Origin: [Mycobacterium] fortunisiensis
Lineage (GTDB): Bacteria; Actinomycetota; Actinomycetes; Mycobacteriales; Mycobacteriaceae
Assembly (NCBI RefSeq): GCF_019050325.1
Contig: NZ_VOMB01000020.1
Coordinates: 434,001-498,000, forward strand
DNA length: 64,000 nt
Direction: 5' to 3'
The notes under the pieces were generated by a model, which worked only from the letters and a program-made list of their open reading frames with translations, was not told the origin of the DNA and did no database searches. Both the position numbers and the translations under genes were made by a program. Shown here one piece after another: positions 7,624-15,209 of the stretch; position 1 is the first letter of the stretch, and every line of letters begins with the position of its first letter.

Positions 7624-8654
7624 CGCGCCAGACCGAACGTCTTGAAACCGGTGGCCAACTTCTCCAACGCATCGATCTCCCGGATTCCGGGATCGAGTTC
7701 GGACCCGGTCAGCACGACATAGCGCTTGGCGCGCACGGCCGTCATGTTCTTGGTGACCGGATTCGATTCCAGGAACTTCACTTTGGTCTCGAGGGCGTCG
7801 CCGTCAATGCGCCTGCGCTGCAGATCGGCCAGCACCAGCACGTCCGGATCACGGTCGGCCAGTGCCTCCCAGCTGATTTCCGGCCAGTCCGCGCGGGCGT
7901 CGGCGAAGACGTTGGTGACGCCGAGTTCGGTGGCATACAGACCGGGCGCCGAGCAGCAGCCGGCCAGATACGGGGTGCGCAACCCGGAGAACCAGAACGC
8001 CACGCTGGTGTCCGGCGCGGTGACCGTCGCGGCGCTCTCCAACCGCCGGGTGAGCCGGCCGACCAGATCCTCGCCCCGCTGTGGCACATCGAAGATCTCG
8101 GCCAACTCGCGGATCTCCCGGAACAGCGTGTCCAGGGCCAAGGGCTGGGTGCGGGTGACGGTCTCGCCGGCCACCGTCGCTCCGACGCACACCGACGGTG
8201 ATTGATATGTGGGGATGCCCAATTGGGCGAACCGGCTGCGCTCGGCGACCACGGCAGGGGTGAAGGTGTGCGCGCTCGCCGAGGTCACCAGGTCGGGCTC
8301 GGCATCGAGCACCGCCTCCAACCCGGGATCGTTGTCCGCCAACCGTGCAACGGTGGCATTGGCGGCGGCAAGTTCGGGCAGCACCGGGTCGAACCAGGTC
8401 GAGGTGCCGACCATCCGGTCGGCCAGACCGAGCGCCAAAAGGATCTCGGTGGAGGACTGGTACAGCGATACCGCGCGCTGCGGTGGACGGTCGAAAGTGA
8501 CCTGCACACCGCAGTTCTCGAGGGTGAGCGGATAGCTGGTCGGGCCGGGACCGGCAGCGGGGTCCGCACCCGGGTCAGGGTCGGGCGAACCGCAGGCGGC
8601 GACAAGGGTCACCGTCACGGACAACAGACACAGCAGCACGGCGGAGATACGCAC
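7620..8654 (-). CDS. First substrate-binding lipoprotein of the importer, riboswitch-proximal
   Basis: 344 residues from a GTG at 8654, preceded by an AAGGAAG ribosome-binding site. The signal peptide ends in the lipobox LVAAC, followed by a GSPDPDPG linker. The binding domain has PQRAVSLYQSSTEILLALG, GLADRMVGTSTWFDP and SWEALADRDPDVLVLADLQ, typical of class III binding proteins for corrinoids or ferric siderophores. It is the first gene after the cobalamin riboswitch. Its product is close in sequence to the next one in the operon, and both keep the unusual CC pair (LAGCCSAPG). Two binding proteins feeding one permease suggest two ligands or two affinities, which is inference. Confidence 0.93.
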   Translation of the reverse strand: MRISAVLLCLLSVTVTLVAACGSPDPDPGADPAAGPGPTSYPLTLENCGVQVTFDRPPQRAVSLYQSSTEILLALGLADRMVGTSTWFDPVLPELAAANATVARLADNDPGLEAVLDAEPDLVTSASAHTFTPAVVAERSRFAQLGIPTYQSPSVCVGATVAGETVTRTQPLALDTLFREIRELAEIFDVPQRGEDLVGRLTRRLESAATVTAPDTSVAFWFSGLRTPYLAGCCSAPGLYATELGVTNVFADARADWPEISWEALADRDPDVLVLADLQRRRIDGDALETKVKFLESNPVTKNMTAVRAKRYVVLTGSELDPGIREIDALEKLATGFKTFGLAR

Positions 8655-8689
8655 GCCCAGGACTTCCTTCGATGCGGGGCTCGGTCGCG

Positions 8690-8795
8690 GAGCCGTCGAC
8701 GGTCATTCCCGGCCGCAGGTGATCGGACTCGAGGCACTGCCCCATACCGTTGCGCGTCAGTTCCGGTTTCGCACCGGATTCCCCTGCTGGTCGGC
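8690..8795 (-). ncRNA. Cobalamin riboswitch upstream of the importer operon
   Basis: Read on the minus strand, the leader has the conserved core in order: GGGAATCCGGTG, GCGAAACCGGAACTG, CGCGCAACGGTA, GCAGTGCC, and GAGTCCGATCACCTGC, the last matching the B12 box. This is the standard adenosylcobalamin-type element, which lowers expression of downstream genes when the cofactor is plentiful. It sits 35 nt before the GTG of the first binding-protein gene, so control could act on transcription or on translation initiation. Edges are approximate. A covariance search (Rfam RF00174) would give exact limits. Confidence 0.92.
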
Positions 8796-8801
8796 CCTCG
8801 C

Positions 8802-8807
8802 ACTGTA
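8802..8807 (-). promoter_or_regulatory. Likely -10 box (TACAGT) of the riboswitch transcript
   Basis: On the minus strand TACAGT fits TANNNT and lies 6-7 nt before the expected 5' end of the cobalamin element. No clear -35 sequence is seen. Confidence 0.45.
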
Positions 8808-8882
8808 ACAGCCACGATGCGGGCGGCTCGTCCGCGCGGCGGGGCAGCGTATGAAATCGGGGTGAACGGGTATTCCCTGCCG

Positions 8883-9131
8883 ATGACCGCCCTGCCACCC
8901 GATCCCGACCCGGCCCAGACCCCTGACCTGGAGCCCGGTGGCGGGGTCACGCCCGGCGCCACTCCCCCGGACTCGGCTCAGACGTCGGGCCTCGGCGAGC
9001 CGGAACCGCGGCCGCGCAATCGGATCACGCCCACCTCGGTGGCCACGATCGTGGCTCTCGTGCTGCTCATCGGGGTGTTCGTGGCGGTCGGGGTGTTGTT
9101 GGTGCTGAAGATGACGGGAACCACCGGCTGA
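8883..9131 (+). CDS. Small single-pass membrane protein of unknown function
   Basis: 82 residues from the ATG at 8883. A proline-, aspartate- and glutamate-rich N-terminal half (about 50 residues) is followed by a strong membrane helix (VATIVALVLLIGVFVAVGVLLVL) and a very short tail. The predicted form is an N-in or N-out anchored peptide with a disordered head. In-frame starts further upstream (ATG 8817, GTG 8862) would run into the promoter of the divergent riboswitch, so the shorter form is preferred, although its ribosome-binding site is weak. I do not recognise the family. Confidence 0.6.
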   Translation: MTALPPDPDPAQTPDLEPGGGVTPGATPPDSAQTSGLGEPEPRPRNRITPTSVATIVALVLLIGVFVAVGVLLVLKMTGTTG

Positions 9132-9148
9132 GCCGGCCACGCTTGTGG

Positions 9149-9775
9149 TCAGCGCGCCCGGCGCCACATGGCGGTCATGACCGGGCCGTTGTCGGGCAAC
9201 TCGATCTCGCCGGTGATCTCGAAACCGAACCGCAGGTAGTACGGAACGTTGTCGGGGTTGCTCGACTCCAGATACGCCGGGGCATGCTCGGCGTCCACCC
9301 GGTCGAGCCGCGACCGCATCAGCGCCTGCCCGAACCCGCCGCCGCGCACTGTTGGGTCGCTGCCGATGACGGCCAGGTACCAATGCGGCTCCTGGGGGTG
9401 ATGCTTCTTCATCAGTTCGGCGACCTGCTTGCCGCGGGTGAAGTGCCGCCCGAACGCCCGGGCAAAACCGGGCATCATCCGAAGTTCCTCCAGCGGCGTC
9501 TGCCGCCACCGGCCGGGTGGATCCCACAGTGCCGCCGCCCCGATCCGGTCCTGGCGATACGCGACCTCGCTGCTGCCGCCGGACAGAAAATGGTGCCGGG
9601 TCATGGTGGCGAACATCCGGGCCAGTGCCCGCTGTCGGTGGGCCTCATCGGGCAGCATCCACCGCATCACCGGGTCGTCGTAGAAAGCCCGCCCCAGGAC
9701 AGCGGCCAGACCCTTGACCTCGGACTTGTGCACGGGGCACACCTCTACGGAAACCACACGCCCACCCTTGCACAT
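9149..9775 (-). CDS. GNAT-family N-acetyltransferase
   Basis: 208 residues. Motif A of the GNAT acetyl-CoA site is clear (WYLAVIGSDPTVRGGGFGQALM), followed by PAYLESSNPDNVPYYLRFGFEITGEIELP, the typical C-terminal substrate/CoA edge. The N-terminal region (LGRAFYDDPVMRWMLPDEAHR) is common in actinobacterial GNATs. Acceptor substrate unknown; soluble, single-domain. It is convergent with the small membrane protein gene. Confidence 0.9.
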   Translation of the reverse strand: MCKGGRVVSVEVCPVHKSEVKGLAAVLGRAFYDDPVMRWMLPDEAHRQRALARMFATMTRHHFLSGGSSEVAYRQDRIGAAALWDPPGRWRQTPLEELRMMPGFARAFGRHFTRGKQVAELMKKHHPQEPHWYLAVIGSDPTVRGGGFGQALMRSRLDRVDAEHAPAYLESSNPDNVPYYLRFGFEITGEIELPDNGPVMTAMWRRAR

Positions 9776-9812
9776 CCAATTCGGTTCTGCACCAGTTGAT
9801 CTCGCTGCAGGG

Positions 9813-10247
9813 TCAACGCCCCTGAGTGATGTAGGCCTGCAATTGCTCCTGCTCGGCCTCCAGCTCCTCCATCCGGGTCTTGACGATGTCGCCGATACTG
9901 ACGATCCCGGCCAGCCGCCCGCCGTCGAGCACCGGAATGTGGCGCACCCGGTTCTCGGTCATCAGGGCGCTGAGATGGTCGACGCTGTCGCGCGGGGTGC
10001 AGGTGGCCACCACCGTCGTCATGATCTCCGATACCGGCTGCGCCAGCAGGCTGCTGCCGCGTTCGTGCAGCTTGCGCACCACGTCGCGCTCCGAGACGAT
10101 CCCGGCCACACTCCCACCCGGGCCGAGCACCACCATGGCGCCGATGTTCAGCTCGGTCAGCCCGGCCAGCAGCTCGGTCACCGTGGCCTCCGGTGACGTC
10201 GTCACCACCGCCGCGCCCTTGTTTTTCAGCACGTCCGCAATTCGCAT
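9813..10247 (-). CDS. Tandem CBS-domain protein
   Basis: 144 residues from the ATG at 10247, preceded by a GGAGG ribosome-binding site. Two CBS motifs fill the protein: the first around MVVLGPGGSVAGIVSERDVVRKL, the second around RHIPVLDGGRLAGIVSIGDIVK. A charged helical tail (MEELEAEQEQLQAYI) follows. Such pairs bind adenosine nucleotides and act as regulatory modules. No catalytic domain is attached, so it is either a stand-alone sensor or a partner of another protein. It is divergent from the RNase Z-like gene, as at the Rv2406c/Rv2407 locus (recalled). Confidence 0.93.
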   Translation of the reverse strand: MRIADVLKNKGAAVVTTSPEATVTELLAGLTELNIGAMVVLGPGGSVAGIVSERDVVRKLHERGSSLLAQPVSEIMTTVVATCTPRDSVDHLSALMTENRVRHIPVLDGGRLAGIVSIGDIVKTRMEELEAEQEQLQAYITQGR

Positions 10248-10351
10248 CGGCAGCCTCCGATCGTGAGCTGTATCACACCAGGCTAAGTCGGCGGCGGCCG
10301 AGAGGAAAGAACCCACGCCCCGAAGCGGCGACACGGAGTAGGAAGGAGGCC

Positions 10352-11212
10352 ATGATCGAGGTCACTCTGCTGGGCACCGGTAGCCCGATCCCCGATCCGG
10401 ACCGGGCCGGACCGTCGACCCTGGTGCGCGCGGGCGGCCAGATGTTCCTGATCGATTGTGGACGCGGGGTGTTGCAACGCCTGGCCGCCGTCGGCGCGGG
10501 CGCCCACCAGCTCAGCGCATTGCTTCTCACCCATCTGCACAGCGACCACATCGCCGATCTGGGCGATGTCCTCATCACTCGCTGGGTCAGCACGTTTGCC
10601 CCGGACGCACCGCCGCTGCCGATCATCGGGCCCCCGGGCACCGCCGAGGTGGTGGACGCGACGCTGAAGGCGTTCGGGTTCGACATCGGCTACCGCATCG
10701 CCCACCACGCCGATCTCACCGGCCCGCCGCCGGTCGAGGTGCACGAGTACACCGAGGGGCCGGTGTGGGAGCACGACGACGTCCGAATCCGGGTCGCCCC
10801 CACCGATCATCGGCCGGTGACACCCACGATCGCCTTCCGCATCGAACACGGTGGCGCCTCGGTGGTGGCCGCCGGCGACACCGTGCCCTGCCCCAGCCTG
10901 GATGCCCTGGCCGCCGGCGCCGGCGCCCTGGTCCACACGGTGATCCGCAAGGACCTGATCGATCTTCTTGCACAGCAACGGATTCGCGACATCTGCGACT
11001 ACCACTCCTCGGTGCAGGAGGCAGCGGCCACCGCAGCACGGGCCGGCGTCGGGATCCTCATCCTCACCCACTACGTGCCGGCGATCGCCGCGGGCACCGA
11101 GGAGCAGTGGCGGGCGCTGGCGGCCGCCGAGTTCGACCGTCAGATCGAACTCGGTGACGATCTGCACCGCGTGCAGGTCCATCCCGGGATGTGCGTCAAG
11201 CCAACCGGGTGA
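10352..11212 (+). CDS. RNase Z-like metallo-beta-lactamase-fold hydrolase
   Basis: 286 residues from the ATG at 10352, which has a strong ribosome-binding site (GGAAGGAGG). The metal-binding motif is THLHSDHIADLGD, with further ligands in AAGDTVPC and the late ILTHYVP histidine. The start MIEVTLLGTGSPIPDPDRAGP is typical of the ElaC/RNase Z and arylsulfatase-like branch. It may mature tRNA 3' ends or hydrolyse another phosphodiester or ester; sequence alone does not decide. Its end overlaps the convergent transglutaminase gene by 17 bp. Confidence 0.88.
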   Translation: MIEVTLLGTGSPIPDPDRAGPSTLVRAGGQMFLIDCGRGVLQRLAAVGAGAHQLSALLLTHLHSDHIADLGDVLITRWVSTFAPDAPPLPIIGPPGTAEVVDATLKAFGFDIGYRIAHHADLTGPPPVEVHEYTEGPVWEHDDVRIRVAPTDHRPVTPTIAFRIEHGGASVVAAGDTVPCPSLDALAAGAGALVHTVIRKDLIDLLAQQRIRDICDYHSSVQEAAATAARAGVGILILTHYVPAIAAGTEEQWRALAAAEFDRQIELGDDLHRVQVHPGMCVKPTG

Positions 11213-12035
11213 CCTCGACGACCACGTCGAGATCCGTCGAACCCTCGCCGGAATAGATTCCCTTGAGCGGAGCCACATCCGAGTAGTCCCGCCCCACGCC
11301 CACGCTGACATACTGCTCGTTGATCTCGGTGTCGTTGGTGGGGTCGTAGTGCCACCACCCGCCGGTCCAGGCCTGGATCCAGGCGTGGCTCTGCCCGTCG
11401 ATCGTGTCCCCCACCACCGCGTCACCCGTCGGGTGCAGGTAGCCCGAGACGTAACGGGCCGGAATCCCCATGGACCGCAACATGATCAACGACAGGTGGG
11501 CGAAATCCTGGCACACCCCTTTCCCCTCGCGCAACGCATCCAGCCCCGACGAGTGCACCCCGGTGGTGCCCGGCACGTAGTCGAGTTCGCTGCGGATCCA
11601 CTGCGCGACGGCGCGCACCGCCTGGAACGGATCGTGATCCTTGGCGATGCGACGTCCCACCCGGGCGATGCGCGGGCTGCGTGGCGTGTAATGCGTCGGG
11701 CTGAGCACCTCGTCGAAGCGGTCGACGACGGCCTCGGAGGCCAGATCAGCCCAGCCGACCAACTCCTCGGGCTGCTCGGCGACGTCGGTCTCGACCACCG
11801 AGGAGGCCGTCACCTCCAGCTCGGTGTGCGGGGCGTGCAGGTCGAACGCCGTCACCGCGGTGCCCCAGTAGTCGACGTAGCGGTAGGACCGGGTGGCCGG
11901 AACGGTTTCGACCCGGTTCAGGATCACGTTCTGGCGGGAATCCGACCGCGGGGTCAGCCGGGCCTCGTTGAACGACGCCGTCACCGCCGACTTGTAGGCG
12001 AACCCGGTCGAGTGCACCATCCTCAGCCGCCACAT
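11196..12035 (-). CDS. Transglutaminase-like cysteine protease with N-terminal beta domain
   Basis: 279 residues. The catalytic triad is complete: Cys in GKGVCQDFAHL, His in GQSHAWIQAW, Asp in HYDPTND. The N-terminal 110 residues form the bacterial transglutaminase-like N domain (HSTGFAYKSAVTASFNEARLTPRSDSRQ). Such enzymes hydrolyse or transfer amide bonds. The gene follows the alpha-E gene with no gap, and that follows the ATP-grasp gene. This trio is widely conserved, and comparative genomics has proposed that it makes and cleaves a peptide-like modification. The real substrate is unknown. Confidence 0.92.
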   Translation of the reverse strand: MWRLRMVHSTGFAYKSAVTASFNEARLTPRSDSRQNVILNRVETVPATRSYRYVDYWGTAVTAFDLHAPHTELEVTASSVVETDVAEQPEELVGWADLASEAVVDRFDEVLSPTHYTPRSPRIARVGRRIAKDHDPFQAVRAVAQWIRSELDYVPGTTGVHSSGLDALREGKGVCQDFAHLSLIMLRSMGIPARYVSGYLHPTGDAVVGDTIDGQSHAWIQAWTGGWWHYDPTNDTEINEQYVSVGVGRDYSDVAPLKGIYSGEGSTDLDVVVEVTRLA

Positions 12036-13010
12036 CTAGACCTCGCCCTCCTCGATCACCACTGGCTCGCCGTGCCCGGCATCGGTCCAGGCCACCCACG
12101 GAGCCGAATGGAAGTACTGCAGCGCCAAGGCTTCTCCCACGTCGCGGCACGTGTGCTGCAACCCGGCCAGCCGGGCATCCAGGGATTCCAGCAGGGCACC
12201 GGGCTGCAGGAACTCGAGCTCGCTGCGGGCCCGGCCCAACAGCCGCTGCGCCTCGGCGGTGGCGCCCAACCGGTTGTGCGGCCGGTTGAGCAGTTCGTCC
12301 AGACTGTGTTCGGCCATCCGCAACGAGTGGAAGACCGAACGCGGGAACAACCGGTCCAACAGCATGAACTCGACCACCCGGCCGGCGTCGAGCACGCCGC
12401 GATACGTCCGCAGATACGTGTCGTGGGCGCCGGCCGACCGCAACAACGTCACCCAGGCCGGGGACGAACCGCTGTCACCGACGCGCGAGAGCAGCAACCG
12501 CACCATCATGTCGACCCGTTCGATCGCCCGGCCCAGCAACATGAACCGGTAGCCGTCGTCACGGCTCAAGGTCGAATCCGCCAGCCCGGCGAACATCGCC
12601 GCCCGCCCCTCCACATACGACAGGAACTCGTGCGGGCCCAGCCGTTTGGCCGCCCGCTCCCGCTCGGCCAGCGCGTTGTACGTGGTGTTGAGGCACTCCC
12701 AGATCTCGGTCGAGGTGACCTCTCGGGCCCCGCGGGCGTTCTCGCGCGCAGCCGAGATCGCGTCGACGATCGAATTGCCGCTGTTGTCCCGACTGAAGGC
12801 CACGATGTCGGTCAGCGACCACACGTCCAGGCGCTCGGCGGGCGGCGGGATCCCGAGCACCCGCAGCAGGGTCCGGGACGCGACGTCCGGGTCGACGCTG
12901 GAATCCTCCAGCAGTTGGTGCACCGTGACATCGAGAATGCGGGCCGTGTCATCGGCCCGCTCCACGTAACGGCCGATCCAGTACAGGGACTCGGCATTGC
13001 GCGCCAGCAT
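12036..13010 (-). CDS. Alpha-E domain protein of the ATP-grasp/transglutaminase operon
   Basis: 324 residues, almost wholly helical, starting MLARNAESLYWIGRYVERADDTARILDVTVHQLLED, the hallmark of the alpha-E family. RDDGYRFMLLGRAIERVDMMVRLL is a second conserved helix. No catalytic motif is recognised. The family nearly always sits with the circularly permuted ATP-grasp protein and often with a transglutaminase, as here, so it probably works as a partner or scaffold in their reaction. The gene starts 11 bp after the ATP-grasp stop and abuts the transglutaminase start. Confidence 0.93.
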   Translation of the reverse strand: MLARNAESLYWIGRYVERADDTARILDVTVHQLLEDSSVDPDVASRTLLRVLGIPPPAERLDVWSLTDIVAFSRDNSGNSIVDAISAARENARGAREVTSTEIWECLNTTYNALAERERAAKRLGPHEFLSYVEGRAAMFAGLADSTLSRDDGYRFMLLGRAIERVDMMVRLLLSRVGDSGSSPAWVTLLRSAGAHDTYLRTYRGVLDAGRVVEFMLLDRLFPRSVFHSLRMAEHSLDELLNRPHNRLGATAEAQRLLGRARSELEFLQPGALLESLDARLAGLQHTCRDVGEALALQYFHSAPWVAWTDAGHGEPVVIEEGEV

Positions 13011-13021
13011 CTGTGCACCCC

Positions 13022-14677
13022 CTACTGCTGTTGTTGTTGGGACGACGAACCATCAAGCGCGCCATCCCCTTTGGGGCCGTTGGCGGATTTGGGCAGCGAC
13101 CGCACCACCTCGGCGGCGGCCAACTCCCGGTCGGCCGCCGAGGTGCGCGAGGCCAGTACCCAGGTGTCCTTCGACCCGCCGCCCTGGCTGGAGTTGACCA
13201 CCAGCGATCCGTCCGGCAACGCGACCCGGGTCAGCCCACCGGGCAGCACCCAGACCTCGTTGCCGTCGTTGACCGCGAACGGACGCAGGTCCACGTGCCG
13301 GGGCGCCAGTTTGTTGCCGATCTGGGTGGGCACCGTGGACAGCTGCATCACCGGTTGGGCAATCCAGCCCCGGGGGTCGGCGCGGATCTTCCTGGCAACC
13401 GCGGTGAGCTCCTTCTCGGAGGCCTCCGGGCCGAACACGATGCCGTAACCGCCCGAGCCCTCGACGGGCTTGATGACGAGCTCGTCGATCCGGTCCAGCA
13501 CCTCCTCACGCTCGTTGTCCAACCAACAGCGGTAGCTGTCGACGTTGGCCAGCACCGGTTTCTCCCCCAGGTAGTACTCGATGATGGTCGGCACATAGGT
13601 GTAGACGAGCTTGTCGTCGCCGACACCGTTGCCTACCGCGCTGGAGATCACGACGTTGCCGGCCCGGGCGGCGTTGAGCAGCCCGGCCACCCCCAGCACC
13701 GAATCGGGGCGGAACTGCAGCGGGTCCAGGAACGTGTCATCGATGCGGCGGTAGATGACGTCGACCTGGCGCTCGCCCTCGGTGGTGCGCATGTACACCA
13801 CGTTGTCGCGGCAGAACAGGTCGCGGCCCTCCACCAGCTCGGCACCCATCTGCCGGGCCAGCAGGGAATGCTCGAAGTAGGCCGAGTTGTACACCCCGGG
13901 CGTGAGCACCACCACGGTGGGATCGGCGACGTTGGTCGGCGCGGCGTTGCGCAGTGCCCGCAGCAGGTGGGAGGAATAGTCGCCGACCGCCCGCACCCGG
14001 TGGGAGGCGAACAGATTCGGGAAGACCCGCGCCATGGTGCGCCGGTTTTCCATCACATAGGACACCCCCGACGGCGAGCGCAGGTTGTCCTCGAGCACCC
14101 GGAAATCACCTTTGGCGTCCCGGATCAGGTCGATGCCGGCGACGTGGATGCGCACCCCGTTGGGCGGGACGATGCCGGCGGCCTCCCGGTGGAAGTGCTC
14201 GCACGAGGTGACCAGCCGGCGCGGGATCACCCCGTCACGCAGGATCTCCTGCTCGCCGTAGACGTCGTCGAGATACATCTCCAACGCCTTGACCCGCTGG
14301 GTGATGCCGCGTTCCAGCCGCGACCATTCGGCCGCCGAGATCACCCGCGGCACCAGATCGAGCGGGAACGGCCGCTCCTGACCGGACAGCGAGAACGTGA
14401 TGCCCTGGTCGATGAATGCCCGGCCCAGCGCGTCCGACCGGGACCGCAGCTCCGAGGCGTCCGACGGAGCAAGCTCGGTGAAGATGCCCTTGTACGGCCC
14501 GCGGACGTTGCCGGCCGGGTCGAACATCTCGTCGAAGGCGGCCGAGTAGTGGCCGGTCCGGTGATAGCCGTCGAAGATGCCCTGATGGTTGACCCGCCGC
14601 GGCGCGGCGGCACGGCGCCCGGCCCCCGCCGACCCGTTGGGCTCCGCATCTTGCGCACGCACCGTTCGCAGGCTCAT
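13022..14677 (-). CDS. Circularly permuted ATP-grasp protein, likely peptide ligase
   Basis: 551 residues from the ATG at 14677; an ATG at 14686 is the alternative start, and an AGGGGG tract lies between them. The family core is clear: VNHQGIFDGYHRTGHYSAAFDEMFD, VLEDNLRSPSGVSYVMENR, and later VIKPVEGSGGYGIVFGP and DLRPFAVNDG, which carry the nucleotide- and metal-binding residues of permuted ATP-grasp enzymes. These enzymes are expected to activate a carboxylate with ATP and join it to an amine. The C-terminus ends in five glutamines. It is the first gene of a three-gene operon with alpha-E and transglutaminase genes. Product unknown. Confidence 0.93.
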   Translation of the reverse strand: MSLRTVRAQDAEPNGSAGAGRRAAAPRRVNHQGIFDGYHRTGHYSAAFDEMFDPAGNVRGPYKGIFTELAPSDASELRSRSDALGRAFIDQGITFSLSGQERPFPLDLVPRVISAAEWSRLERGITQRVKALEMYLDDVYGEQEILRDGVIPRRLVTSCEHFHREAAGIVPPNGVRIHVAGIDLIRDAKGDFRVLEDNLRSPSGVSYVMENRRTMARVFPNLFASHRVRAVGDYSSHLLRALRNAAPTNVADPTVVVLTPGVYNSAYFEHSLLARQMGAELVEGRDLFCRDNVVYMRTTEGERQVDVIYRRIDDTFLDPLQFRPDSVLGVAGLLNAARAGNVVISSAVGNGVGDDKLVYTYVPTIIEYYLGEKPVLANVDSYRCWLDNEREEVLDRIDELVIKPVEGSGGYGIVFGPEASEKELTAVARKIRADPRGWIAQPVMQLSTVPTQIGNKLAPRHVDLRPFAVNDGNEVWVLPGGLTRVALPDGSLVVNSSQGGGSKDTWVLASRTSAADRELAAAEVVRSLPKSANGPKGDGALDGSSSQQQQQ

Positions 14678-14812
14678 CCCCCTCATGCTGCCGCACCCGC
14701 CGCCGTTTCGCCGTCCAACCGAGCGGCCCGTTTCGGCAGGCCAACGGCGGGTTGACGTGGTATCGGCAGGTGGCGCCCGACGTGGCAGCACCCCCGTTTC
14801 ACCAGCGCCGCT

Positions 14813-14842
14813 TTGGGAGTTCGCACGTCTCGCTGGTAACCT
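14813..14842 (+). promoter_or_regulatory. Probable rpsT promoter
   Basis: TTGGGA (14813-14818) and TAACCT (14837-14842) are 18 bp apart and about 80 bp before the rpsT start. The -10 fits TANNNT. A small CCCGC/GCGGG hairpin follows in the leader. Confidence 0.45.
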
Positions 14843-14922
14843 GAACAGTCGCTGCCCGCAGTGCGGGTGGGCGCACCCAGACTTCGGTAACCCCAGCAAG
14901 AGAATTACGAAGGAATTTCTAC

Positions 14923-15183
14923 GTGGCCAACATCAAGTCGCAGGAAAAGCGCATCCGCACCAACGAGCGTCGTCGGCTGCGTAACCAGTCGGTGAAGTCG
15001 TCGCTGCGGACGGCCGTCCGCGGCTTCCGCGAGGCCGTCGAGGCCGGCGAGAAGGACAAGGCCGCCGAGTTGCTGGTCTCCACCAGCCGTCAGCTCGACA
15101 AGGCCGCCAGCAAGGGCGTCATCCACGCCAACCAGGCCGCCAACAAGAAGTCGGCCCTGGCCCTGGCGCTCAACAAGCTCTGA
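14923..15183 (+). CDS. rpsT: 30S ribosomal protein S20 (bS20)
   Basis: 86 residues from a GTG start. The sequence MANIKSQEKRIRTNERRRLRNQSVKSSLRTAVRGFREAVEAG, ending NQAANKKSALALALNKL, is the standard basic helical bS20, which binds 16S rRNA in the small subunit. An AAGGAA ribosome-binding site lies 8 nt upstream. The gene is monocistronic, divergent from the ATP-grasp operon and convergent with holA. Confidence 0.98.
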   Translation: MANIKSQEKRIRTNERRRLRNQSVKSSLRTAVRGFREAVEAGEKDKAAELLVSTSRQLDKAASKGVIHANQAANKKSALALALNKL

Positions 15184-15209
15184 CCTTTCGGGACTGATCC
15201 CACGGCTGT

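Noticed and set aside
10968..13448. 826-residue plus-strand frame opposite the transglutaminase and alpha-E genes
   Set aside because: Antisense shadow spanning several real genes; composition is biased and no motif is present.
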